From Pyrus communis (Eukaryota; Streptophyta; Magnoliopsida; Rosales; Rosaceae), in the NCBI RefSeq assembly GCF_963583255.1, contig NC_084817.1:10298121-10362120 (forward strand): DNA of 64,000 nt. The letters are read 5' to 3'. Under the pieces are notes generated by a model. The model worked only from the letters and a program-made list of their open reading frames with translations. It searched no databases and was not told the DNA's origin. This document shows, in pieces, positions 1 to 11,169 of this stretch (position 1 is its first letter; every line of letters starts with the position of its first letter). The position numbers and the translations under genes were made by a program.

Positions 1-317
1 AGAAATCATGGAATTTGCATTTACTTGTTAGTTATTCACGTACAAAAAGTGTTCATTGTTTTGGAAGTTCAACGCTTTGAGAAGGTCTCTAAAACTCAAA
101 ATTCATTCCACTTTGACTTGCAGACTCTCTTATCTTCCTAAAACTTATATGTCGCCTCTTAAAACATATATGGGACCCAGCACCCAATAAGACTATGCCA
201 TATGTGCAATAAATTTGATTATAAATCTTCATTATGCGTTAACATTCAACAATAAGAGAATATTAAGTTTAAAAGAAATTGAAGAGATGAAAAAACAATT
301 AAAAAACAATTGATTAG
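1..317. other. Unassigned AT-rich flank
   Basis: I see no open reading frame, terminal repeat or RNA gene here. It is the sequence that received the LTR element starting at 323; its last bases (CCTGA, 318-322) are the left target duplication of that element. Confidence 0.6.
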
Positions 318-322
318 CCTGA

Positions 323-1813
323 TGATAGGATTTTTACCACCTGCAAAAGTAGGAATAAAAACACTTAAAAGTACTTGCAAGAGTACAAGATTATCGTAGT
401 ATAGCAACTCAAGCCAATGTCATTTTCCACAGGAATTGAATGAATAATTTGTATTTATACTAATCCTTAGCTAATTAATTAGAAGTTTCGAAAAGGTTGA
501 TTTTGAAATTCAAAATAATAAAAAAAAATTTATATAAAAATAATTAAATAATTGACAAAGTAAATAAAGCAAAAGAAAACGGTTTTGGAAAACAATTTAA
601 AACACTAGGGTTCTGCCGTCACCATTAACAATCCTATGCAATTTTACCAATTACTTATGAATTTTCACATACATGCTTTGAAAGTTAGGTTTTCCTAATA
701 CATATTTTCCTCGTGACGTTCAAGCGAAAACGTATATCTAACATGCAACCCATCTGTGATGTCCAGATCAAATATAAACATGCAAGACTCATTAAGCTTT
801 GTGAAAACCCTTTAAAAAACCATGCAACCCTTAAGAGTGTGATGTTTGCCTGAAGTGAACTTACAATTACTAATCACAAGAAGCCCTCTTCAATTTCAAG
901 GTGATGTTCCAACATAAATTACTTGTCTGAAAACCCTAATGGTCGTGAATCACTAAGACAGTTAGATAGTTTAATAACGGTAATTAATTATCCAAAGCAA
1001 GCATGCATCCATTCATAAGAAAATTAATAAAATCACATATTCATGATAAGGCTCAAGGCATCGCCCTAGCAAAAGAACTAGTTACGAACAATCATAATAA
1101 AAACTAAAGAAAATATATTAACTAGGAAAAGGATTCAAAACACATTGTAGGTAAAAAGTTTGAAGTTCTCCAAAATAATGTGTCTCCCTCTCAATGTTGC
1201 GTGCATTCTCTCCCCATTTCAATGTTGCATCCCCCCAAAATCTAATGGCTAAAATCCTTATTTGTACTACTCCAAAATTAAAACCCTCATAGAAAAGAAG
1301 GTTTTCTAAAAACTAGGAAATAAAATAACAAAAGGATAACTAGAAATTACATTATTATTCTGACTAGGAAATCTACCTAGTAAAGAAATAGTCACGTTTC
1401 TGAACCTTCAAGGCTCCAAAACAGGCCCAAAATGACTCAAATTAAAGATTAGGACCTCCTCTTCAAGTTCCAAGAAGAGCCGAAATCCAAAATCCATCAT
1501 CTTCCAGCCCAAAAGTCGCCAATAAGCTCTGCAGCCTAATCTGCCCGCACTGCACGCCAGACATAAATTAATTCGCCATGATCAGATGCTTCGAGATAAA
1601 ATTATGAAATTTTGATACAACCTTCTTGACAGATTCACGAACCTACTCCAAATGAAATCACTCAAAAATTCCACCATTTGATTACTTTATCCTCGAAATA
1701 AGTTCACATGTCCTACATTAAAAACATATAGCAAAACATCAAAATCTCAGCAAAATAATAACCAAAATAAACCAAGAATAGGGAATAATATATAGTATAA
1801 AATCGACTTATCA
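323..1813 (-). repeat. 3' LTR of the gypsy-like element
   Basis: This is the left copy of the long direct repeat, 1491 bp, TG...CA bounded. It aligns along its whole length with 7664-9138. Substitutions and small indels are scattered through the pair, for example near the 640-680 and 1140-1330 equivalents. Confidence 0.85.
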
Positions 1814-2777
1814 AATACCCCCAAACTTAGCTTTTTGCTTGTCCTCAAGCAAAACAATACTCAAAAAGAAAAATAAAACTAGCAAACTAAACTTCTAAAC
1901 AAAAATTAACATAAACAAATTTTCACCTTCAAGTCGCAATCCATAGAAAACGTTAAAAATTAAAACATCTTTCCAAAAGTTCAAACTAATCCCGCAATAT
2001 AGAGTCCAAACTATTTATAACCAATTAGAAAAGAATTCATGAACTTCCTTTGGTGTAAAGTGTACTAACAAAGTTAAGGAGAATTGGCTAAAAACCCTTA
2101 CCACTCGTCCTCTTTATTTAACGCTTCATATAGTAACTTCACATCCTTTTTTTCCTTTTCGATTTTGCTCTTTTTTTTATTTTTTTATTTTTTTTATTTT
2201 TTATCGTAGTAACAGTAGTGGTCGTGCAATGTTAGTTCCTTTAAGCTTTCTGTTCAACCTATGTAACGAGCTTTAGGTCAATGACTCCCAAACCACTAGG
2301 GCTTTAGGGCACTAGGTGTAGAACACCCCTAATGACTAATTAACTCGAGCTGAAAAGGTTGCGAAACCAACTAACCACCTTGTCCCAGGCCAAAACTCTA
2401 TCGTTTAATGCAAGAATCACTGCTGATTAGACAGAATTGGCCCAATTACTAAGCAAAGTCTCGGGTAGAACAATTATTACTTTATTTATAATAATAACTA
2501 AACTTTACTTTATTTAGAAAAAAAATTAAAAATTAATTTAGACGAAAATTAAGTGTTTCAATTTCACTTCCCACAGGGCATGTTAGTGTGAATGTTCAAA
2601 TTTTCAAAGTATAACTCATGAATTAGTGCTTAAGCAACGATAAATAGAAATGATTCTATTGTGGGATTAATCTTCACCATGTCCATTTGTTTTAACGTTT
2701 AAAATTAACTATGGATATTAACTCAAAAACGAAAATTTTTAAATGACACAAAAATTAAAATACCTAAAACTTAACTT

Positions 2778-2794
2778 CCCCCCCCCCCCCCCCC
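2778..2794. repeat. Run of 17 C (G on the minus strand)
   Basis: An uninterrupted C17 tract is followed by CAACTTATTTCACACGTGG and TCCTCAAG. The sequence beside the left LTR (1818-1857) also has CCCCCAAACTTA followed by TGTCCTCAAG, so this looks like a second, expanded copy of the element's polypurine-tract neighbourhood. Confidence 0.6.
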
Positions 2795-2999
2795 AACTTA
2801 TTTCACACGTGGTCCTCAAGTGTGGAAAAATAAAAGACAGCATGAAAGTAAATTCGGAACAAAACTAAAAACTAGCTAAACAATTAATCGAAAAATGAAA
2901 AATGAAAGATAAAATAATAATAAAAAAACAAAAGACAAAATCTAAATAACAGAAAAATGAAAAAGAACGAAAGATAGAACCTGATACGTGACAGGTAAT

Positions 3000-4400
3000 G
3001 GAGGCCTTGAAAAGTTGCAGTGGCCGGCGAGAAAATATGCAGGCAAACACAAAGCAGCCCACTCGGCTGCACATATGGGACTCACACGCGTGCCACACTT
3101 GCACACCAATAACCCTAGCTGCTAGTGAACAACTCGCACACTTGCACACCAATAACCCAGGGCCGAACGGCTCTCCCTCTCTTATTAAAAACAACTCGCA
3201 CGTCCCTATGTCTCCCAATTCTGATTTTAAGACACCTCTTCAAGCCTTCAGCCACTTTCTCTCTAAAATATAAGAGATGGCTCTCATTTCTCTAATTTCT
3301 CTCAGCCCTATCTCTCTAGAAACTGAGAGATGTCTCTCATTCTTCTCACCTCAAGCCCAGCGCCCATTATTGCAAACCTTCCATTTCACAGCAGCTCCTT
3401 TATCTCTCTTAGCTCTTCATTCTTTCTGCAACCAATAACCCAGCAACATGCACGTCTCCGTGTCTCTATAACCCAGCCTTGGTGGAGTGAGCTGAAAGGA
3501 AAAAGGTATATAAATCTTTGTCCCTGCAGCTATTTCGGCCCCTGATTGGTTGAATCTGTGAATAAATGGATCAGCCTTTAGGTGAATGATTATGTCTCTG
3601 TATATTACGGCATCCATATCTCGCTAATTTGTCCAACATGCTCACGGATTTGTTCTGTTTGTTTGCATGTTGAATATGAATCATGATGAGTGTGGAACAA
3701 AATACTTGCATGGTTGAATCCGGGACGCAGGCTTGAACAAAAGTACTTATTTGTGCTGCCTGGATCCCCCACCCCCAAACTTGTGTTGTAATATATATTT
3801 TTTTTAAATGTGAGGGAGTGAGTGATTGAGTGAAAGGGGTTCCAAGTAGCATAGAGGCCTTCGCAGCAACCCCACCGTAAGCATTCTTGAACTCTGCCTC
3901 ATTCTTTTCCGCATTCATGTAATTTCTGCACTTTTACTACTGATAATGAAATCTCTGACGAATGTTGCGGATGTGAATGCATCAATGCTGCTTTGATTTC
4001 GCGCAGTGGAATTTAGGACCGAATCAACTCCAAACGTAATCTGCAAGGGCCAAAAAAAAAAAAAAAAACTAATTAGACAAGAACTAAAAAGTGCAATTTT
4101 TTTTTTTTTTTTTGGTTATAAAAAAAAAAACATAAAGGCAAGAAACCAAATAAACGGAAATAAAAGAGAGTTAGAAAAATTGGGTTGCCTCCCAATTAGC
4201 GCTTTAGTTAACGTTTATAACTAGACTGAGCGGAAAGCTGGTAATCAAGTCACTTGTTCCTTCAAAGTCAACCACTCCTTTATAACGTCTAAATTCAGTG
4301 TTTGGATTCTTCATATCAACCCTTCTTTGTGAATGAATCCTTGTACTCGAAGAGGGTCTCCCCCAACAATGTTTATTTATCCATCGAACTGACTTCCACC
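3000..4400. other. Interior of the gypsy-like element, non-coding
   Basis: Only short frames are present. There is a direct repeat of CACTTGCACACCAATAACCC near 3097-3116 and 3138-3158. The sequence GGTTGCCTCCCAATTAGCGC around 4183 reads on the minus strand as the GCGCTAATTGGGAGGCAACC motif that I associate with the region between pol and the 3' LTR in Tat-type elements. This fits the minus-strand orientation. Confidence 0.4.
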
Positions 4401-4406
4401 TTGTAT

Positions 4407-4990
4407 TTAACACCCACAACTTCTACACACGTAGAATTTGTTTATGAGGAATTTGGCTGCCACAAAATAATTTTCGTATGCCTTTGCCTGCTTGTACAAT
4501 TGGCCTTGATATTCTTTAAATTTAATGGGCTGTACTGCTAGAATGCCCAATTCAGCAACGAAAATTGTATCAGTAGTCGGTTGCCCTGTATGCAAATTCT
4601 TAAGTGTGTTCAAAACCTGACCATTTAATTTTCCAGATTTTGAATTTGTGTGAACATCCCTCTCCAACACATCTATTCCTGTGCTTTCCTGCAGTCTTTG
4701 TGGGAAAAATTCTGACGGCACATGAACCTGGGGTGCCACAGATTCTGGTGGGATTATAGGATTAGGATGTGTTGCCTTCTCCCCTAGACGTGAATGGCTG
4801 GAAGATTGCTCCTTAGCTTTTGAGACAATCTCTTCTTGATCATCATAGCTACGCCCACAGTTTAATGATTGAATCTGAAATCCTTGATGGGTTCTTTCAA
4901 TGTACAATTCAGATGATTCCAACAATATAGAAATTTTGTCTTCCACCGGAAGTTCTTGGGGCACATCAAGTTGCTCAAAATATTGTAGAT
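4407..4990 (-). pseudogene. Unrecognised open frame inside the gypsy-like element
   Basis: The open frame of about 190 codons has no in-frame ATG near its upstream end and is closed upstream by a stop near 4993, so it is probably a fragment. The product would be hydrophilic, rich in Q, S and E in the first half, with no zinc knuckle, protease or polymerase motif. I do not recognise it. It could be an element-specific accessory frame or a captured exon. No function is assigned. Confidence 0.3.
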
Positions 4991-5286
4991 TACTTCATAA
5001 AACAAAGATACATTTTCAAGCCGGGAGCGTAGTACTCTGAATATGGATCGTTCCAACACCTTTTTGAGTTGTTTCTCATATTGATATGTTTTTGGACAAA
5101 CTCAGGAAAATATTCCCTTTCGAGGCATTGCAAAATGTCATGGTTCTTCAAACAGCAAAGGACACATGTTACACCCCACTCCCATTTTATTTAAAAAATA
5201 ATTTTGGAAGTCTTAATTGGTGAGCCCAGGAGCCCAACCTTGACCTGTTTGTCCCAGGCCCCCTTTTCTTAGTTGCCACATGACTT

Positions 5287-5312
5287 TCTCTCTCTCTCTC
5301 TCTCTCTCTCTC
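5287..5312. repeat. (CT)n microsatellite
   Basis: About 13 uninterrupted CT units lie in the leader-like part of the solo LTR. Confidence 0.9.
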
Positions 5313-5486
5313 CCCGAGCTCTCTCTATCTCATTTATATCTCTCTTCCTCTTGGACCTCACTCTCCCTTCTCTTCCTCTCGAGCTCATCTTTCTCTCTCG
5401 GACTCTTTCCCGATCAACACCCACACACACACCCAGTCATCCCCCACACCCAAGGAGACTCCGATGACGACACCACCATGCCACCA

Positions 5487-5490
<4 letters not shown>

Positions 5491-5531
<41 letters not shown>
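5491..5531. repeat. (CT)n microsatellite
   Basis: About 20 uninterrupted CT units form the second CT tract of the solo LTR. Confidence 0.9.
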
Positions 5532-5533
<2 letters not shown>

Positions 5534-7036
5534 ATCTCTATGGAGCATAGAGAAACCCCTGCGAGATTCCTCGTCTTTCCGATGATTGGTATGCCTCGAA
5601 ACCTTTGAAACCCCTTCGTCTTTGTCCTTGTGTCAAATTCTAACGTAGTTTATGTTTTTTGGACGACGAAATTGCACGGAGACACACGGGTGTGCTAAAC
5701 CCAGTTCCCGACGAACCGTGGTGCTCGAGCCCAGTTTCCGGTCACACTCGAACCTCTTTACGGTGAAACGTAGGTATAAACCTCTTCCTTTCGTCTTGTA
5801 CCTTGTTTTCATACCTAGATCGCACCTCTAGGTTGTTAGTTGTGGCGTCGACCGAAGCTAGGAAGTTCCGGCCTCCTTCTCTGGCGAGGAATAAGAACCC
5901 AGGGCCTTTGGGACTTACATCAAAGCCCAAACCCTTGGCTTTCAGGCCTTCGGGCCATGTGTGGAACTTGGGTTTCGGCCCGTGAGCCATAAACCCAAAA
6001 CCCTTTTGTCACTTAGGCTGTCGGGCCGCTAAGCTTGGGCCCAAAACCTTTTGGGTAGCCCAACCCAATCCCCTTGAAACCTAAACCCAACCCATCCTAA
6101 GTCTAAGCCCAACCCGACTAACCCTTAAGCCCAAAACCCTTAGGGCCTAACCCAGATCCAACCCTAAACCCAGACTCGTTTGACCTCGTCTGACCCAGAC
6201 CTGGGACCCGTTGACTTTGACTTTCGAGTTGACTTTTTTGGTTTCGTCTGGAACCCCTCCTAGGCTAATTCGACGTCCTGAATCCGTTTTCCCAAATTCA
6301 ATTGTTATAATAGATTTTTATTAATTGTACCCTTTATGTTCTTAGGGGCAATTTATTATGACGATTCAGTCTTCACTAGCTTGTGTGGCTTTCAACGGGG
6401 AAGTACTGTGAATGGACCCTTTCTAAAATGCATGTTCTAATAGTAGAAATGCATACATGGAAAAGCATGATTTAACAATTATGTTCTATGAAACGCTTTG
6501 AGATAACAAGCTTACTGAGGCTATTTTGAATTATTACTATTTTTCCTATAACCCGTGTGCTTATAGAATATCTGATGGATGATGATATAATATTTAGAAT
6601 ACGTTTAGAGCACCTCTTTATAGTATAGATCATGGATGACTTTATACTATGAAGTTGTTTTTCAAATATATGTATGTTCAATGGTTTTGTACTTACCTAG
6701 TGATCCCTATTCCGTTACGGGACGAGGGATAGATTTCGGTTCGTCCTGGGCGACGGTTATGGTGTTGGCATAGGGCTTGAAGTGTTTTTCCTCTGGTTAT
6801 TAGCACATGGACGGGGAGCTGGCAAGGGGCCTGAGGGTAATTTTCCTCTGGCTATTTGCATAGAGACAGGGAGCTGGCATGAGGCCTGGAGGGATATTGG
6901 ACATTCACTAGTGATTGTTATATATACAAGATATGTTTTGAGACATTGCACGGCATGCTAGGTTTCGAAAAACCTATTTTTATCATGTTATATGAGCTTT
7001 CATAAAACCTGGGGATTAGTATGTTGATAACTGTTT

Positions 7037-7039
<3 letters not shown>

Positions 7040-7080
<41 letters not shown>
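7040..7080. repeat. (TA)n microsatellite
   Basis: About 20 TA units lie near the 3' part of the solo LTR. The perfect self-complementarity makes this a likely site of length variation and assembly error. Confidence 0.9.
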
Positions 7081-7082
<2 letters not shown>

Positions 7083-7639
7083 ACTTGGTACATTCATGCT
7101 TGTTTTGCGCCCCCTTTAGGACTTAGAATCAAGACATACAATCCCGAAATCAAGGCACTTCTGCAGTGGCATTTTCGAATCCTCTCAGTGTAGGACCCAC
7201 TTCTTTATTCATTCAATTTTTATATTAATTCTTTTAGTGTTCTAGACTAGATGTGTGCTCTGAATACGTTCCTTAAATGCATATTCATTATATTTAAATT
7301 TATAAGTCTTATTTATTCCTTATTTTCAGCATTTGCATTCAATAAATGACTTTCGTCACCCTCGGGTGTCGGCCAACACGTGCCTATCCTGGTGTTCGGG
7401 GAGTATTGGGATTAGGTCGTGTCAGCACAAACTGTAGGTTTAAATCCATAAAAACCCTTTTATGTTAAAGAAACCCATAAAGGCAACTCTCCTACGAGTG
7501 GTGGTTCCATTGTTGAATTACTCTTAAAATCAACAAACCAAAACCTACAAAGATAAAAATAAAATCAACAAGTAAATAAAAAGATATATACAAAAATAAT
7601 TTACTAAAAAAAAAGATAAACACAAATTATTTGAAACAA

Positions 7640-7657
7640 TCCCCGACAACAGTGCCA
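7640..7657 (-). promoter_or_regulatory. Primer-binding site, tRNA-Asp type, degraded
   Basis: The minus strand reads TGGCACTGTTGTCGGGGA six bases inside the 5' LTR. The complement of the plant tRNA-Asp 3' end is TGGCGCCGTTGCCGGGGA. The three differences are all G-to-A or C-to-T. Confidence 0.7.
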
Positions 7658-7663
7658 ATTTCT

Positions 7664-9138
7664 TGATAGGATTTTTACCATCTGTAAAAGTAGGAATAAA
7701 AACATTTAAAAATACTTGCAAGAGTACAAGGTTATCGTAGTACAACAACTCAAGTAAGGTCGCTTTCCACAGGGATTGAATGAATAATTTGTATTTATAC
7801 AAATCCTTAGCTAATTATTTAGAACAAAGTTTCAAAGATGTCGATTTTGAAATTTAAAATAATAAAAACGAATTTAAATAAAAATAAGTAAATAATTGAC
7901 AAAGTAAAGAAAGCAAAAGAAAACGGTTTTGGAAAACAATTTAAACACTGGGTTTTGTCGTCATCATTAACAATCCTATGCAATTTTACCAATTACGTAC
8001 TTATGAATTTTCACATACATACTTTGAAGGTTAGGTTTTCTTAATACATATTTTCCTCCTGATGTTCAAGCGAAAACATATATCTAACATGCAACCCGTA
8101 TGTGATGTTCAGATCAAATGTAAACATGCAAGACTCATTAAGATTTGTGAAAACCATTTGAAAAACCATGCAACTCTTAATAGCGTGATGATCGCCTTAA
8201 GTGAACTTACAATTACTAATCACAAGAAGCCCTCTTCAATTTCAGGGTGATGTTCCAACAGAAATTGCATCAAATTACTTGTCTAAAAACCCTAATGGTC
8301 TCGAATCACTAATACAATTACATAGTTTAATCGCAGTGATTAATAATTCAAAGCAAGCATGCATCCATTCATGAGAAAATTAATAAAATCACATATTCAT
8401 GCTAAGGCTTAAGGCATCGCCCTAGCAAAAGAACTAGTTACGAACAATCATAATAAAACTAAAGAAAATATATTAACTAGGAAAATGTCTGAAGTTCTCC
8501 AAAATAATGCGTCTCCTTCTCAATGTTGCGTGCGCTCTTTCCCCCTTTCAATGTTGCATCCCCCCAAACCCTAATGGCTAAAAGCCTTACTTATACTTTT
8601 CCAAATTAAAACCCTTATTGAAAAGGTTTTCTAACAACTAGGAAATTAACTAACAAAAGGATAATTAGAAATTACATTCCTATTTTAACTAGGAAATCTG
8701 CCAAGTGGAGAAATAGCCACGTTTCTGAACCTTCAAGGCTACAAAACAGGCCGAAAATGACTCAAATTAAAGATTAGGATCTCCTCTTCAAGTTCCAAGA
8801 AGAGCCGAAATCTAAAATTCATCATCTTCCAGCCCAAAAGTCGCAAATAAGCTATGCAGCCCAATTTGCCAGCACTGCACGCCAGACATAAATTAATTCG
8901 CCATGATCAAATGCTTCGAGATAAAATTATGATATTTTAATACAACCTTCTTGACAGATTCACGAACCTGTTCCAATTAGAATCACTCAAAAATTCCACC
9001 GTTTGATTACTTTATATTCAAAATAAGTTCGTATGTCCTACATTAAAAACATATAGCAAAGCATCAAAATCTCACCAAAATAATAACCAAAATAAACAAA
9101 GAATATGGAATAATATATAGTATAAAATCGACTCATCA
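7664..9138 (-). repeat. 5' LTR of the gypsy-like element
   Basis: This is the right copy of the long direct repeat, 1475 bp, ending ATCGACTCATCA immediately before the CCTGA target duplication. Confidence 0.85.
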
Positions 9139-9143
9139 CCTGA

Positions 9144-9434
9144 CTCACCCAAATCAAACCCACATAAAAAGTTAACAGATCTAAACTAATGTGGAGCGAA
9201 TTTTAAGTTTTATTGACACAACTTTCAAGTTTCAGGGGGCAATCTCGGATTTAAATCAAGTTCCAAGGGGCAAAGTGAAACAAATTTTGAATTTCAAGAA
9301 GTAAAGTGGTAACTTTTGAATTAGAGAGAGCAAAAGAAGATTAAAATCAAGTTCTAAGGGGCGTAGGAGGTAAAAAAAAAAAGATTTATGAATAGCAAAG
9401 CGCGCATAGTGATCTTGGAAAGTGAAGTACTCAT
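9144..9434. other. Flank between the gypsy-like element and the PDR pseudogene
   Basis: There is no gene here. A short motif close to ATCAAGTTCCAAGGGGC recurs imperfectly three times (about 9220, 9257 and 9347). It corresponds in position to the intron or exon 24 side of the PDR copy, but no exon 24 homology is recognisable. Confidence 0.4.
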
Positions 9435-10471
9435 TGTTATGGGAATGATGAATCCGAAAAAAAGGTTCCACAACAGGTAGAAGGCCGAAAACTCTATAGC
9501 TGAAATGCTGGTGTTGGGCGTAATGGCCATGATCATCATGCCATATAAGGTGTAATATAAGAAGGTCTACATGAAGAACAGATACCAAAAGAACTTGCTG
9601 AATGTCCGTTCAAATCCAATCATGGCATAAACTATAACCGCATAGATGATAATTTAGATCAGTGTATGGGAGCTCAATGACAACCTGCATTAACACAATG
9701 AAATTTGGTGAAAAATCAGTAAGAACTTTATCTGCAAGGTCTCAAACAGTCAAATTTACTCCCATATCTCATTAGAACATTTTATGTTAAATATTCAAAT
9801 CCCAATCCGGGTTTTTTTTGGATCAAACATCCTCAACATTTTCAATCCACATATCCAAATAGAACCTGAAATCAAGTTAGTGGACAGATTTAGTAAATTG
9901 CAAGGACTAACGATCCAATTCGTGGTTAAACTAGAGAACGGAAGCAGCTATTATTCGTGTTCAGAGAAGAAAATGTAACTCAAGGTATAATTTAGAGACC
10001 ATAGCTACAATTTAACCTAAATATATGATACTGAGATTTCACGAATGAATCCTGAAACTTTCGTAAAATGCATCATACATGTCCAAAGCATATGGAAAAG
10101 CGGAGTGCATTCCAGCAGCCCGCTCTCTATAAAAAACTTTCTCAATAGCCACAACTGGCTGAACTGATGCATCAAGTTCCACTTAGGGAACCTCAGAACA
10201 CAGAACCCATTGCACTGAAAATTTCTTGTTGCTTTTTCCTGAATTAATTCCTGAAGTTTTAGCCAAAATCAAGGATCCGGCTGGAGATGAGGGGTCACAG
10301 TTTTACACATTCCGGTTCCATATTTTCCCATGAAGCTAGGTCAAACTATGTCATCATATGTTACATTATTTTTGACATTTAACTTATAGAGGCAAGACCC
10401 CGGAATACTAAACCAATTTGTATAGCCATCGTAGTTGTGTTAAAAAGTCTCACTGCGCTGTATGGCGGGTT

Positions 10472-11125
10472 TGTTGGAAATTCAAATAAAAACAGGCTGT
10501 AAAAGGTTGCTTCTAGCTGTTAGTTTCTTTACAGGTTGTATCCACACATGTTGCAACTACAAAGACTAAAGTTTCCTCCATGTGCTAGCTGAAATGGTGA
10601 TGAAAGACAGCAAGTGTGCTGCCATGTGATGTGCTAGCAGGAAGACAGCAGTGTGCTGCTGTGTATTAGCCGAAAGAGTGTTGATTGCAAGCTGGAAAGA
10701 TAGCTGCATATGTGTGCTAGACTGTCCAAAGTTCTTGCATGTGTTTTAAAGGGTGTAAAGATGTTAAACACCCCATTCATTGCATGTGTTGTTGCATTGT
10801 TTATCAATTTCTGTTTTGTATAAATAGGCCATCTTGCTAAGCTTTATAGCATCCCATCCAAATCCCATTTCCATTCTCATTTTCATCTTGTAAGCTTTAA
10901 GAGTTGTAAACTCTTCTAATATTTCAAAGTGTTTGTTATCACCAAGCTTGCTACTTCTTTCATATATCAAAGTCCAAGTGTTTTACCAAAGCTTGTTGCT
11001 TCCCTCCTTTCTCTATTTCTTTGTCCAATTTTATTGAGAGTGAAAGTGAGAGGTGTGATAGAGTTTGTAAACTTATCACCCATATATTTTGGTATTGAGT
11101 TAGTAAACTCTTGTGAATACCAACA
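10472..11125 (+). repeat. 5' LTR of the copia element
   Basis: The 654-bp repeat contains a TATA-like TGTATAAATAGG near 10815-10826, a plausible retrotransposon promoter. The TSS would lie about 30 bp downstream. It ends ATACCAACA, with the primer site starting two bases later. Confidence 0.95.
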
Positions 11126-11127
11126 AT

Positions 11128-11140
11128 TGGTATCAGAGCC
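11128..11140 (+). promoter_or_regulatory. Primer-binding site, initiator tRNA-Met
   Basis: TGGTATCAGAGCC matches the complement of the plant initiator tRNA-Met 3' end, the usual copia primer. It lies two bases after the 5' LTR. Confidence 0.93.
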
Positions 11141-11169
11141 AGAATACCATTCTGGCAAGTGCAGTAGCT

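Larger units (their letters stand above)
5167..7424 (+). mobile_element. Solo LTR (gypsy-type) nested in the older element
   Basis: The segment starts TGTTACACCCC and ends TAGGTCGTGTCA. It is flanked by ACACA (5162-5166) and GCACA (7425-7429), which match at four of five positions and are read as a worn target duplication. Its 2258 bp are non-coding, with a CT-rich leader and three microsatellites, and there is no second copy in the window. A single LTR left by recombination between two LTRs is the simplest reading. The direction is taken from TG...CA and the leader and is uncertain. Confidence 0.65.
323..9138 (-). mobile_element. Non-autonomous Ty3/gypsy (Tat/Athila-like) LTR retrotransposon
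   Basis: Two direct repeats beginning TGATAGGATTTTTACC and ending TCATCA or TTATCA flank a 5.85-kb interior. A 5-bp target duplication CCTGA lies at 318-322 and 9139-9143. On the minus strand a polypurine tract (AAGTTTGGGGG, about 1814-1829) abuts the left LTR and a primer-binding site lies beside the right LTR. The element therefore reads right to left, with the 5' LTR at 7664-9138 and the 3' LTR at 323-1813. The polypurine context and the tRNA-Asp-type primer site suggest the Tat/Athila side of gypsy. No gag, protease, reverse transcriptase or integrase is readable, so it resembles a LARD-type derivative. About 2.26 kb of the interior is a nested solo LTR. The LTRs differ at many positions and by 16 bp in length, so the insertion is old compared with the copia elements nearby. 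Confidence 0.82.

Noticed and set aside
5273..5489. Small proline/serine open frames
   Set aside because: They are produced by the CT microsatellites of the solo LTR.
11113..11169. Upstream extension of the copia polyprotein
   Set aside because: The frame is open but begins at GTG inside the LTR and crosses the primer-binding site. The ATG at 11170 after the primer site is the credible start.
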